A DNA stretch of 64,000 nt from Sarcomyxa edulis (taxonomy: Eukaryota > Basidiomycota > Agaricomycetes > Agaricales > Mycenaceae), in NCBI GenBank assembly GCA_009761415.1, contig QUOL01000009.1:62001-126000 (forward strand), given 5' to 3'. A program made the position numbers and the translations under genes. This document shows positions 1 to 10,500 of the stretch, in pieces. The notes under the pieces were generated by a model that saw only the letters and a program-made list of their open reading frames with translations, was not told the origin of the DNA and did not search any database. Each line of letters begins with the position of its first letter. The first letter of the stretch is position 1.

Positions 1-1047
1 CTCAGAGCTACAACCCGCAGTTTGCTAGCGTATATCTGTCGTGCATCGACTTCGTCAGTATCAGGTGCGAGACTCCCTCGCTCCTTCGTGCGTGCATTAT
101 CTGACTTGCTCCCCAGTGTGGCCCTATACGGCCTCTTTGTCTTTTACGGCCTGATGAAGGATGAGCTGAAGGGCAAACGCCCACTCGCCAAGTTTATGTC
201 TATTAAACTCATAGTCATGGCTACCTTCTATCAGTCTTTTATTGTACGTTGTCAACACCAACGGTCTTGCATTTCTCTCAACTCACGTTCCAGTTTAGTT
301 TTCCGCGTTGGAAGGAAACGTGATTAAATGTGGGTCTGGCCCCCTGTAAAATACGCCGATGCTCACGGTTATCACTAGCCACACAATACTGGACCGAGAC
401 CAACATTGCTGATGGTCTCAATGCACTTGCTATCTGTATCGAGGTAAGTGTATAGCCCGTCTCGTGTGATCCATGGATACTCACTACCCTTAGATGGTAA
501 TATTCTCCGGAATGATGTGGTGGGCATATACACCGAGCGAGTACAAACGCAAGAACGGTGCACCACCTACAAGAATATGGAGACCACTCTGGGATAGGTA
601 CGTATGCCTCTCGAACTCGTTAAGGATTGACTTATTGAGTTTGCTCCGTGGATATCTCAGCGTCAACTATTGTAAGTTTTCTCTCTTTCGCCATTTTACT
701 CGGGATTGCCTTGCTCACATAACCGTATCACAATAGCCGACTTCGCCGTTGAGATCTTTGGATCCCTCCGATATTTCTTCGACGCAGCACGTGGCAAACC
801 AAACGCTCATGCCAACGGACCCCGTGTACAAGGCGATTCCTTTGATGGCCGGCCCAAGCTGGACTTTGGAGAAGCCTTCGGTGTCAGCTCAGGGAGAGCA
901 GAGTACACGAAACCAGTCTCGACGGGGTTCGGATATGGGCAGAGTAGTGAGTACGAGATTGCTCGTCCGCGTGCGAGCTACGACGAAGATATCCGCCTAG
1001 CTCCGTATCCGGCCGGGATGTCCACGCCTCCACGTCGTGAGGTATAA
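1..1047 (+). CDS. TMEM184 / organic solute transporter alpha-like (DUF300) membrane protein, 3' part
   Basis: This is the 3' part of a gene whose start lies left of the window. The first exon ends at 64 (donor GTGCGA), and the next runs 117-243 and encodes LYGLFVFYGLMKDELKGKRP, followed by IKLIVMATFYQSF. Later exons give SALEGNVIK, YWTETNIADGLNAL, MMWWAYTPSEYKR and ADFAVEIFGSLRYFFDAARG. These are the conserved stretches of the Ostalpha/TMEM184 (DUF300) family, multi-pass membrane proteins of endomembranes, in fungi often linked to vacuolar or trafficking roles. The tail after about 800 is hydrophilic and poorly conserved, as usual for fungal members. The stop is TAA at 1045-1047. Six or seven short introns are needed and all have plausible GT-AG borders. 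The frame looks intact. The family call is firm; the exact role is not shown by the sequence. Confidence 0.85.
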
Positions 1048-1775
1048 ACAACAGACAAGACGTCGCATCGCACCGCGCCGCTTGATGGTTGCCGGTGATT
1101 AGAGGATGGAGGTGTAGTTATAAGATGCATCTGCATGAGGTGAACTGCTTTCTACGTACCCTTTTTTATTATATTCCCTTCTCTCTCTCTCAATGTCTAC
1201 CCCTTCATTTACATCTCCATCTACCGCATCTTTCACGTTTGCTGACATCTTTGTACATCCGCAATCTCACACTCATTCCACATCCTCGGACGGTTTTTCA
1301 TGTTCCCTGGTATGCTACGAGTGCTCGCTATATATGAACATATGTACTTACACGGATAGTGTAGCACTAAATAATGTCAGAATTCCTGACTGGATACCCC
1401 ATGCACATTGCGATCCTGTGTCCCTTCATCAAAACATTCACCTCGTTCAATCCGACTGATGGCCTATGCCATATGGCTTGCACACATATATTCACCTTGA
1501 ATCCCAGTCGACCTGAGCGCCACTTGGCCCTGATGCAGGAGGGTTTCTCCGCACCGTAGATAATCCCCGGCATTACAGCCTCACACACAAATACGGACCT
1601 GTGGCACCAGTGAAATTTCAAGAATGTTCTGAGTAGACGTAAGCATCTTGTTCAATCGGAGGGATGTTTGATTCAACGCATGTCATTCAACAGAATACAA
1701 GAAGCCTAGATGGAACGCTTAAAACGTCTTCGTAGGGAAAGCTCAAGTTCAAGAAGGACTGATCGCCGTGGACGC
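1048..1775. other. Intergenic, convergent 3' flanks
   Basis: Region between two convergent genes. The left part is pyrimidine-rich and likely 3' UTR of the membrane protein gene. From about 1650 to 1775 the sequence matches the 3' flank of the second hydrophobin (about 19165-19290), so it belongs to the duplicated unit. No gene is supported here. Confidence 0.6.
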
Positions 1776-2356
1776 TCAGAGGTTGAGGTTGATCGGGGTG
1801 CATCCGAGGGCAACAACACCATTCTGTAGGAGCCGGGAGGTACTCATCAGTGTCATGCAATGCATGCTATACTGAATTGAAGACATACAAAGTTGTTGTT
1901 CTGGCAGCAGACAGGCTGTTGAGAGCAGGAGTTTCCACTGATGCCGATGATGCTGAGGGGGGAGCAAGTGAGCCCAATGGGAATTGCAACGCCTTCAAGC
2001 ACCACGCCTAAGAGGCCGAGTAAGGTTGAGATTCCAGCACTGTTGGACTTTCATACGGGAGAAAAATGAATACACCGTAAGTAGTCAGATTGCACAGAGC
2101 CGTCCTCACCTCCTGGACGGAGTTGCAGCACTGGACGTCGCCCGTGTTGCACTGACTAGCAGGCTGAGTCCCAGACGGCACCGCCTGTATGAGAAAAATG
2201 AAACCATCGGTCAGTATATTGGGGTGATAATGAAATGGTCTGAATACTCACAGTCACCGTTACCGTGGTGGTTGGAGGAGGCGAGCCCCCGGGAGTGGCA
2301 GCAGCAAGAATGCTGAGCGAGGCCAAGACGAAAACGGCAGAGATGCGAGAAAACAT
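1776..2356 (-). CDS. Class I hydrophobin H1
   Basis: A secreted small protein that self-assembles into amphipathic films on hyphae, spores or fruit bodies. Four exons: 2252-2356, 2110-2184, 1889-2047 and 1776-1823, all with GT-AG introns of about 62-67 bp. The product is 128 residues. Residues 1-21 (MFSRISAVFVLASLSILAAA) form a signal peptide. The eight cysteines have the hydrophobin spacing: QCNTGDVQCCN, then LTCSP, SCSQQ, VCCQNNN and GCTP. Hydrophobic segments between Cys3 and Cys4 and the closing Cys8 loop fit class I. The last exon encodes the conserved end NGVVALGCTPINLNL. The ATG at 2356 is the only start that gives a signal peptide. A TATAAA box lies about 80 bp upstream. The paralogue at 19291-19882 has the same exon sizes except exon 1. 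The frame is intact and expression is plausible. Confidence 0.95.
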
Positions 2357-3335
2357 GCTGAATGAGATGGTAGTAGTAGTAGAGCGACTCGGTGGAGTTA
2401 TTCGACTGAAGAATATTGGAAAGCAGGACGACCTTTATATCCTGAGACCAGGTCTGTGCGCGTGTCCTCTGTATGAGATGAGTGACGAGTTGTAAGTATC
2501 CCAAATGCTGACATGACGCACATGTGCTACGCGAGACGGCATGAGGAATGATGGAACGTTCCCACTTTGTTGTGGGGTTACACCCTCGTCGGTATAGCCG
2601 CCCCCTGCCAACAAACGCACGCCACCCCCTTCTGAGAACCAATTCTTATGGCATGGGCTATACAAGAATCGAAGCATTAACCTACACACGGCGTTTGTAT
2701 TGCTCAAGACACACGTGAAGATATTCAGGGAGGGAGGGGGAAAAAGAAGCTCACATTGTATAGTGCATATTTGACCATATAGCCGCACAGGCAGCGATCA
2801 GACTGTCCGATCAGTGATCACAAGAACTCGAGTCGGTCTAATTACATCGGACGCGAGTGCTGTAGGTCTATATTCGACAACCAGAACACGTAGACCATTG
2901 ATTTAATAATGCCAAATAACAAAATCAGGTGATGAGGCGCATACCTGGACTGAGCAAAATCATTCTAATTTTACGACACAATCGGTTATTGAACAATCCA
3001 CGGGAAGTTTGATATGTTATATAGAATTGAAGCCGTGGTGATCAAGTCGGACTTGTCGTCCAGGTCAAAATGAGGTTTATTAAGTGCGGAGCCGCAGAGG
3101 ATCGCACGCCAACGTCACAAGCTCCTCAGGACAGTGATGTGCTCGACGGTGGAGTACCGTTTCACTCTATGGATGAGAAAGTATAAGTCAACGACTTCTA
3201 AGGACATTTTGCATTAGTATCGAAAACACCCATCCGACAAATTGTGTCAGCAAGTCTGCACGAGTTTCAATTCAGCATTTAATAAACTGAAGGAAAGCTG
3301 TCGGAGAAAACATACCAGGCTATACTGTATCTATA
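2357..3335. repeat. Upstream region of H1, duplicated upstream of H2
   Basis: Promoter and distal upstream DNA of the first hydrophobin. From about 2495 to about 3250 it aligns with 21485-22240, for example TGACGCACATGTGC near 2511 and 21504, ACAAAATCAGGTGATG near 2921 and 21943, and GACGGTGGAGT near 3146 and 22160. Divergence by substitutions and small indels suggests an old duplication. No coding frame is supported. It ends where the KDZ element begins. Confidence 0.75.
2434..2439 (-). promoter_or_regulatory. TATA box of hydrophobin H1
   Basis: TATAAA on the minus strand, about 80 bp upstream of the ATG. The same box at the same distance is kept in the paralogue (19961-19966), which supports it as the core promoter. 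Confidence 0.65.
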
Positions 3336-3421
3336 ATATATCACATACCTATACCTACACTGAGTAGTGTGTTATAATGTAGTCTCTGCTCACAGGCAGA
3401 GCTGATATATCACCTTAGAGG
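3336..3421 (+). repeat. Left terminal inverted repeat of the KDZ element
   Basis: About 85 bp that pairs with the reverse complement of 17747-17831. Best-matching parts are ATATATCACATACCT at the outer end and ATATATCACCTTAGAGG at the inner end. A small hairpin (CTCTGC and GCAGAG) lies between, and a similar hairpin is found in the right copy. Confidence 0.75.
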
Positions 3422-3913
3422 TTAGTAGGGCAACGCACTTCTGATACCCGGCAGCCTCTTCGGCATACTCGAAAAGCGGCACCGCTTCGGCTTCGATCCT
3501 ATTATTGGAACGCTACTTGCGGGTTGGCGGGATATCGGGCACGGCGCAAAACCCGCCCCCTTGCTCACTGGGTCGGCTACCCGCCCAATAATCCCCACCA
3601 AAAAATGGAAAAAAAAAGTTTCTCACAGGATCATCTGGATCAACATCTATCAAGCATTCACCTTCAGATAATGATTGTGGTTCGAGAAGATTTTTTACCC
3701 TCCTATATCTTAGGTCAACCTGTTACTTACTATAGAGGACGTCTTTCGACATCAATATTTTTACGCAAAAGCATCGACGTTGTCATACATAGTCAAGGTC
3801 TATCCGACTTCTTATTATCAAGTCTGCTAGTGGTAGTAGTGCACATTCCAATCAAATCTCATAGACGCGCAAAAATTCAAATCACATTCTACAGACTTCG
3901 TATTCTAAGACAT
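3422..3913. other. Left arm of the KDZ element, non-coding
   Basis: Contains a GC-rich stretch (about 3440-3600) and an A/T-rich stretch that is probably 3' UTR of the minus-strand gene next to it. The open frame 3524-3961 on the plus strand has no family likeness and no splice support. Confidence 0.5.
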
Positions 3914-6225
3914 TTATTTACCTCTGGTGTTATCCTCCTTGCGAGGCCTTTTTGTTGGTAACACGAATTCTGAGCCATCTGCAGCTACCTTACGCTTTGT
4001 GGCCCGTCGCCCCAATACTTCGACTACAGGATCTGCCAACGCAATGCCGCTGTCTACTGTATCATCTACTAAAGCCCATCCCTTCCATCCTGGTCTTGAT
4101 TTTGATTTCTTGGTAATTCCGGAACTGACCGACTCTGATCCAGCTTCAGCAGAGAGAGGAAGAGGCGGAGGCGGAGGAGGCGGAGGAGGCGGGGGTGTAG
4201 GTGATGCAGGCGGAGGAGGCGGGGGTGTAGGTGATGCAGGCGGAGGAGGCGGGGGTGCAGGTGGTGCAGGCGGAGGAGGCGGGGGGAGAGCTTGGTGGTG
4301 CAGGCGGAGGCTGCAACAACGGAGGCTGCAACTCACGTGGAGGAGGCTGTGACTGATGTACACGTGGACGTGGACGCGGACGCGGACGCTCGGGAGCTGG
4401 AGGGCTTTCCGGAATGATCAGTGGAACTACTGTAGGTCGACCATAACGAGTTGGAAAAAAAGTGGGAAGAGGGCTTGACCAGGGCTCGGTGCGGCGAATT
4501 GGAGAGGGAGAGAGAGTCCAATCACTCAGAGCTGATTGCGGTTGTAGAGCTGGGTCTAGGTCCATATTGATTTGATCGGGTGTGCTGTTGGGGAGGGGAA
4601 AGAACAGTCGCGGCCGTGGAGTGACTGGTGAGCTTGGGGACCAGTCAATTTCTCCATTTCGTGGAGCGATGGGGGTGGACGGCGCACTTCCAGTGAACGT
4701 CGTTGTGTGCTCCATAGACACTGATTGATCTGCAGTGACAGGGTCGGTGAGAGCGGGGGTCGATGGTACAACAGGGTCGGTGAGAGGGGGGGTTGATGTT
4801 ATACCCTTTTTCTTTGCTTTCCTCCTCTTCTTCTTCTTGGGAGACTTGGAAATTGGACTTTCGACCGCTGGCATTGTGAGCAGATTCGAGTGTATGGGAT
4901 TGGGAACATGATGTACAGGAGCCGATATGGTTGAGGAAGTCCCGGCAATTGCAATTCCGTCGAGAAATGCAGTGGTTCGTATGGGGGAAGACATTGGCGT
5001 CGGCGTAGAGTCGACATGCAGAGCTCGTGCATTTCTGACAGATACAGCTATATTTGTTCATCAATGTTAGGGACTCATAGTCGAAGTGCTAGTTGAAGAA
5101 CTTACGAAACACCCTCTTCAGCCACTCTCCAAACGGTTTGATGATGGTGTTCTCGAAGTCTCCGTGAGCTAATGCGAATGTATTGCCAGCCTCCGTGGTT
5201 CCAACGTGAACACTTCAGACGCCTGAAGTCAATATCCACAAATCGGGAGGGTAAGAAACAAGCTTACGTTGTGATATCTACCCGGCCCCCAGCTGCGGGT
5301 CTAGGTCCACCGACAACCCAAAACCCGACACAGCCAGCCATATCTCTTGCATGCTCCATTGTACGCCTCATGTAGTCAGGAAGCTCCTCGATAGAACTGC
5401 ATATTGTGTGAGTCCATTATCAGATAACCGAGATGGACTTCGTACCGTTGATATTCTTCCGGAGTCCTGTCCAGCGACGACGATATCATCTTCTCGTCTG
5501 GTACGCACTCCTCCGACTCGGCAGTCCAGGCATCCTCAACCTCCGCCTTCACTTCTGACGACTCGTTATCCCACATCTCCTGGACTACCCTTCGTCTGAT
5601 TGTCATCATCTTGGCCTTCCTCGCACGAGTTGCAGAGCTGCCTTTCTCTTCCTCCCCGCCACTATCACCATCCTCGTCACTGCGCAGCTCTGCCTGATAC
5701 GCCTGTGTGACAATGTATTTGATCTTCTGAGCGTAAAGCTTCTCATAAAGCTCCCGACGGTGATGACGTCGAGTTTTTCTGCCAGGTTGAGGGAGGAGAT
5801 GATCGAGAGCGAGGGTAGGCTTCTTGTTGTCTTTTTTGTCCTGTGAGTTATTGCGGAACCACTGTTTTAATTGCTAAGAAGCGACAGAAGGTATTAGAAT
5901 TATATTGATAACATCAGGACCCAGTTAGACGTACCTCTTTCCTCCGCTTTCTAGCAGTCTTAAGCAACTCCTTGCAACGAGCTGCTAGCTTGTTTCCTGG
6001 ACTTTCAGGATCAGGGTCTGTGGCGGTAGCTCCCTCCAAAAAGTCGAGTGGAAGGTTGGTCAATTTCTTCTGAGCGTCGATTTCGGGCCATCGAGAAAAC
6101 CAAGCTTCATGCACTGGTGGCCAGAACTTCGACCAGAGATTATTGGCACACGCAGAATGGTAACTGGGGAGCTTCGACTTCAGAAACACGAGTTGTTCAG
6201 CGGTCTGCCAACGAGGAGGGGCCAT
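3914..6225 (-). CDS. KDZ-element proline-rich protein with basic and acidic regions
   Basis: Six exons, modelled as 5935-6225, 5446-5873, 5268-5396, 5106-5212, 4337-5047 and 3914-4290, give 680 residues without a break. The start ATG at 6225 has a strong context (ACCATGG). The N-terminus (residues 1-97) contains LWSKFWPPVHEAWFSRWPE and a basic run (KTARKRRKE), which suggests DNA binding. Next come a charged segment, a compact conserved block AGCVGFWVVGGPRPAAGG at about residue 265, and FENTIIKPFGEWLKRVF near 320. A Ser/Pro-rich region has a lysine cluster (SPKKKKRRKAKKK), a likely nuclear signal. A poly-Pro tract follows, and the protein ends in basic KRPRKEDNTRGK. Related proteins recur in agaricomycete genomes near KDZ transposases, but I know no proven function. 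It is divergent from the viroplasmin gene, sharing a 277-bp promoter region. The splice from 4336 to 4291 inside the Pro-rich part is the weakest. Confidence 0.65.
4171..4290 (-). repeat. 30-bp tandem repeats encoding poly-proline
   Basis: Three near-perfect 30-bp units (4201-4230, 4231-4260, 4261-4290) preceded by a partial unit. On the minus strand they encode runs of proline with Ala-Ser-Pro-Thr spacers in the element's proline-rich protein. Length variation between strains is likely. Confidence 0.8.
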
Positions 6226-6502
6226 GGTGAGCAGCAATTGACCACACGACTGTTGCAAGTGCGTGATATATCAGTATGGTGTGGCAAGAGGGAAGTCATA
6301 CATCACGCATTGTCTTTTCATATTGGCGGCCGACATGAAATGTCTGGGGGGGGAACGATGAACAGATATGCAATTCAACGATTGATCTGATTTAAGCTCT
6401 CTCGACACGTGGCCTGATCCAAACTCAATCGACGCGACATATATAAGTCCGTTCAAACCACCATGGTATCAGTGTAGGCCCTTCACCTCCTTCGCTCGCG
6501 CC
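6226..6502. promoter_or_regulatory. Bidirectional promoter region between two KDZ cargo genes
   Basis: 277 bp between divergent start codons. It holds a TATATAA box at 6440-6446, about 60 bp before the plus-strand ATG at 6503. Confidence 0.5.
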
Positions 6503-7631
6503 ATGACTCAATTCGACTCGACTGCGTCCAACGACGATGCTGGTTATCTAGCCTCTCCGTTGTCCGCCATTGCAATCGCCTTGTCTCAGCTTGCATTAAC
6601 TCAAGCCGCCATCCTGGAGAGGTTGCCTCTTCGTACGTTTTCTGCCCCAAATCTCGTATCGTGCTCACTTATCATCTTGTAGCTATCAAACCAGCTGTTT
6701 CTGGATCTGGAAACGTTACCTTGGATATCTCTCCAGAGTCCCGTACGTATTACAGTGTATCACCGAGACAGGAGCTGATTCTCTTCGTTGGCAGCTTCTT
6801 CTGCAGGGTCACTCACGATAGTCAGCTCACCTGCGGCTCTTGCAGACACTACGAAAACTCTCGATGTTCTGGCTGACATTGTTCCTGCATCGCTTCCCGT
6901 CGCTGACAGCGCTGCACCTTCTGATTCCGTTGTACCTCCTGTTGCATCTGACGTTGCAGCTCTCCAACCTGCTGCTGCAGCCCCCATTGTATCTGATGTC
7001 ACAGTCTCCGTTGCATCCAATGATGTACCGTCTGCATCTACCGTCGCATCTGACATTGTTGCCCCTCCACCTACCGCTGCCGTCCCTACCACTGCAGGTC
7101 CTGTTGCATCCGACATTGCAGCTCCTACGCCTCCCGTTACAGCCCCAATCATATCACTTACGCCTGCCGTTCCGATCGCTGCAGCTCCCGTCGTTGCAGC
7201 TCCCGTCGTTGCGGCTGCCATAGCTGGCCCTCCAACTGGTTCACCCATCGCTGGGCCTTCAAATGCATCGAGTATGTTGCTTTTGGTCTAATCTATGTGC
7301 TAAGCTAATGTCGTATGTAGCCCATTCCATGCATCCAAGTGCTATACACCCAGACCAGCTGGCACGCACGCTTGCGACCATGCCCGAGCCTGCCGATGGT
7401 AGATGGTACCTGATATCGGCTGGGAAATTTCCAGGAGTTTATGCGAATTGGTATTTATTTCTGTTGTAATATCTCCCATTCTTATCACTGATTTCTGTTT
7501 ATCCAAGGGACGAGGCAGGGCCCCTTGTGAACAAGGTCTCGGGCGCCATCTACAAGAAGCACTCCTCTCGCTGGGATGCCCTTGCTGGGTATGTGCGCGC
7601 CTGGAACGCAGGGGATATTATTTTCAAATAA
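6503..7631 (+). CDS. Viroplasmin-like (RNase H1 N-terminal) domain protein with Ala/Pro/Val-rich linker
   Basis: Five exons (6503-6632, 6683-6742, 6795-7271, 7321-7450, 7508-7631) encode 306 residues. The N-terminus is short and helical. Residues about 65-225 are a low-complexity tract rich in Ala, Pro, Val, Ser and Thr, with repeats such as PVASD and PVVAAP. The C-terminal 80 residues contain GRWYLISAGKFPGVYANW, then GPLVNKVSGAIYKKHSS and a final helix. This fits the caulimovirus viroplasmin / RNase H1 N-terminal fold, which in RNase H1 binds RNA-DNA hybrid or dsRNA. No RNase H catalytic domain follows, so an enzymatic role is not expected. Such domains occur in proteins linked to fungal mobile elements. 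It may help recognise nucleic acid during transposition, but that is inference. The last two introns fall inside the domain and restore the frame exactly. Confidence 0.7.
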
Positions 7632-8031
7632 GTAGGTAGTACGATCCGATGTAAATGTTTTCCAGTCTCAAACACGAAGTATTTCGGCCATCCCGTCTGG
7701 TTTGAAATAGATTTCGGACCCTCTTTTCAATTCCGCTAAACGCCCGCTTTGTTTGAAATTGAAAACGCCGAAGGCATTGCATGATAATATGGACAAGCAA
7801 TGATAGTTTTTCTATATAAAATCAAAAGGCTCGCATTCGCTCAAACCGTCTAAGATGCGGAATCTCTGAGATGAGATGAAAATATCGGAAACGCAAAGTG
7901 TATTCGTTGATCACATCGATCATACCCGGTGCAGCTCCACGCGCAGTACTCACAATGCGCCACACCAAGACATGTGTGGCGCCTTGCGAGTTTCACATCG
8001 AGATTTTCGACAAGGCTGCAGTGCCAAAGAC
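7632..8031. other. KDZ element, convergent 3' flanks
   Basis: About 400 bp between two convergent cargo genes, A/T-rich and probably UTR. No gene or repeat is supported. Confidence 0.5.
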
Positions 8032-9237
8032 TTACTCACCCCTCAGGCGACGTGAAAAGTCTCTCCGTAGACTCGCGCACTCCTGATCACGCTCGTCTTC
8101 GTCAGACGCGGCGGCCATCCGATCCTCCTCCTCCTCCTGCATAATTTTCCGGCGACGGCGGCGGACTCTGCTAGGGTATTGTTCATCGTCATACTGCTCT
8201 TTGTCAGATGCGGCGGCATCAAGCTCCACATTTGTCTCCTGCATCATCACATGCCTCTGACGCGTAGCATCGCGCATACCAAGGTGTGAGTCCTGCTCGT
8301 CGGGAGGCATCCAGTCCGCTCCTCGGAATTGCCTTTGTACGCAGAGATATGTTCCCCACCTTCGAGGTCGTTGACGGGTTATATCTCCAGATGTGACATC
8401 TGTGACGTTTCCCTCAAGGTGTGGCCCTGGACGATGCTCAACTCGGATTTCCAAATCACTGTCCCTCCTTTAGAGAAATATGTAGTCAGTTGCTATACTT
8501 CAGTTCTAGAAATATACAAATTACCTAGAACTCGATGAGGAATCCGTTTCCTTGTCATTATCTGTGGAATCCGAGATTACGCTGTGAGAGGACCAGTGTC
8601 CATATAAGTACATGAGGCTTGGACAGACTGTCGCAGAAATACGCACTTCTCAGAGGAGTATTGGTCAGAGGGACCGTTCGAGTCCACTTCCCAGTCAACA
8701 GACTTTGAGACTGTACTTGCGCTATTGGTATGCAATGGTAGCAGTAGTATATCACGAACCGCGTGATTTTTGGACAATCGCTTCTTGCCATTCTTTTCAG
8801 GGGAGCGATGGTCAGAGGGAGTGCTATCCAATTTTACTCGCAAATCGGAGGACTTTGAGAACGTATCACTAGGTGGTATATCACGAACCGCGCGAGTTTT
8901 GGACATTCGCGTCTTGTCATTCTTGACAGCCTTTGGTTTTTGTGCGGCCTTTGGTTTTTGTGCGGCCTTTGGTTTGAGCTTGACATCGACTGCAGGAAGC
9001 TTTGCTTTCTTGCGCTTTCTGAAGAGTATTTACTATGTCAACACAAAGTAGAAGCCCAGATATGAAGGTTGCGGGATACCTTGCCATGCGCAAGCGCGCT
9101 TGTTCGTTCAAATGTTCGCGATTTCTGGCAATTGATCAGATTTCTATGCAAGCTAAGATACTATGCATAGAGCACTTACTTTGCAGCGTATTTTGCACTA
9201 GCAATCCGGTGAGCTTCTTGCTTTTCCGAAAGTGAAG
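8032..9237 (-). CDS. KDZ-element charged protein with basic helix and Lys-rich repeats, N-terminus unresolved
   Basis: Exons 9180-9237, 9080-9124, 8647-9018, 8525-8581 and 8032-8467 splice in one open frame. The first recognised exon gives EKQEAHRIASAKYAAK, continuing as NREHLNEQARLRMARKRKK, a highly basic helix like those of fungal proteins with a bZIP-like or basic DNA-binding segment. Then come KPKAAQ repeats from 18-bp tandem units near 8930-8975. Two imperfect 42-residue repeats begin SKTRAVRDI and SKNHAVRDI. The last exon has a conserved stretch WGTYLCVQRQFRGADW and an acidic/basic tail. No ATG in frame was found before 9237, so an upstream exon is missing from the model or the gene has lost its start. 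Function unknown; location and basic helix suggest a DNA-binding accessory protein of the element. Confidence 0.5.
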
Positions 9238-10500
9238 CTATGTTTGTCAAGTATGCGTCAAAGAGACGTTGAGGTCAATGATAGCACACTGTCCACTTTC
9301 AAGTCCCGAACACGCCTTCTTGGTCCACAATATGTTACCGAAGCTCAACAAACTATTTGGATGGCCCTGCAGCTTTCAGCAGAATACACCTTTAGCTATT
9401 CAGATGCACTAGTGGTACCCAGAATTCCCAAAGGCGATTCCAAAAATGTGCAAGCTCAGGATATCACGAACATGATGGTTTCATGGCACATCATGTTTTG
9501 TGACTGCAGCTTTTTGCATTTATCTCTAGGATATGCCACCTCGTATATGACTGATTAATACATGCGATTAGCATATGGCATCTTCAAAACTAGTTTATCT
9601 ATCGGGAACCATGTCCTACGCTCACATATCGCGAACATCTTCCAGGACAAACTCCCACTAATATGGATCCATAGAACGGAAAACGCTAGCGTTCTTATTG
9701 TTGTCCAGTATTCGAGCTTGTACAACTGGCTGAAATATTTCTACTGATTCAGACTCTGAGATAATGTTGTGTCTAGCCTACAATACACTAGTATCTCGAA
9801 CAATATTGGGTCAATCGCGTCGCGCCTACTGATCACGTGTAGGGATCATGGCCGCAAAGGGTAATTCGATCGATTCTCGATCTCATCTCCGGGCCCAGTC
9901 TCATTTCATATCTCTCTTCGCTCGATCTCGGATGCTCCATCTGGATAGTGTGTTCAGGACGCAATCTCCTGGAATTCAAAACCGGAGCTCTACTCCGTTT
10001 TGAGTCTTTGTTCCCCCCCACTTTCTGCTCGGGTGAGTAAATTTTCATTGTTTCTTCATCTCCCTCGTATCGTGCAGTGTTGCATGCTGAGCCGTACCAA
10101 CGCGGCATAGTGAAGGAGTCTTCAGAGGCGTGGATCCTTCTCCCTTCTTGACACACAAATCACTTACATTGTCGCTTTCTCTGTAGTAATCCGCGGTAAT
10201 CCGTCTTTGGGATCTTTGGTAAGATCAATTGTTCGGAGTCCCCTGCGAAAGAGTGCTGATTTTTTTTGTCAATTCTCACCCACAGATTTCGAAAGGCCTT
10301 TCTGTGTGGCCTTCTGAGATACACGCACGGTAGGCTACTGTCTTCACTTTTGATTTCTTGATACGGATTTCTAACCCACTTCCAACCGCTCGGACAGGCA
10401 ACACGTCGCCGATTGTCATCACAAGGTAAGCAGTGCCTTTCATACTGCACAATATTGGATCTGACTGTTCACCTTCAGGCTGTCTAGAAAGACCTTCACG
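9238..10500. other. KDZ element, upstream region of the TET/JBP-like gene
   Basis: About 1.26 kb. The left half may hold the missing first exon of the charged protein. The right half is probably promoter and 5' UTR of the TET/JBP-like gene, with possible leader introns between 10020 and 10440. No other coding frame can be supported. Confidence 0.4.
9816..9854 (+). promoter_or_regulatory. Shared KDZ promoter motif, copy 1
   Basis: CGCGTCGCG followed by TGATCACGTG and GATCAT. The same ordered blocks recur at 12981-13012, upstream of the transposase. The palindromic TGATCA/CACGTG core may bind a dimeric factor. Confidence 0.4.

Noticed and set aside
4171..4290. Regular 30-bp units considered as a CRISPR-like array
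   Set aside because: Direct tandem coding repeats without unique spacers in a eukaryotic gene.
3927..4352. Plus-strand glycine-rich open frame
   Set aside because: Antisense of the poly-proline repeats in the minus-strand gene.
6760..7248. 162-codon minus-strand open frame, Ala/Gly/Thr-rich
   Set aside because: Antisense shadow of the low-complexity exon of the viroplasmin-domain gene; no homology or splice support.
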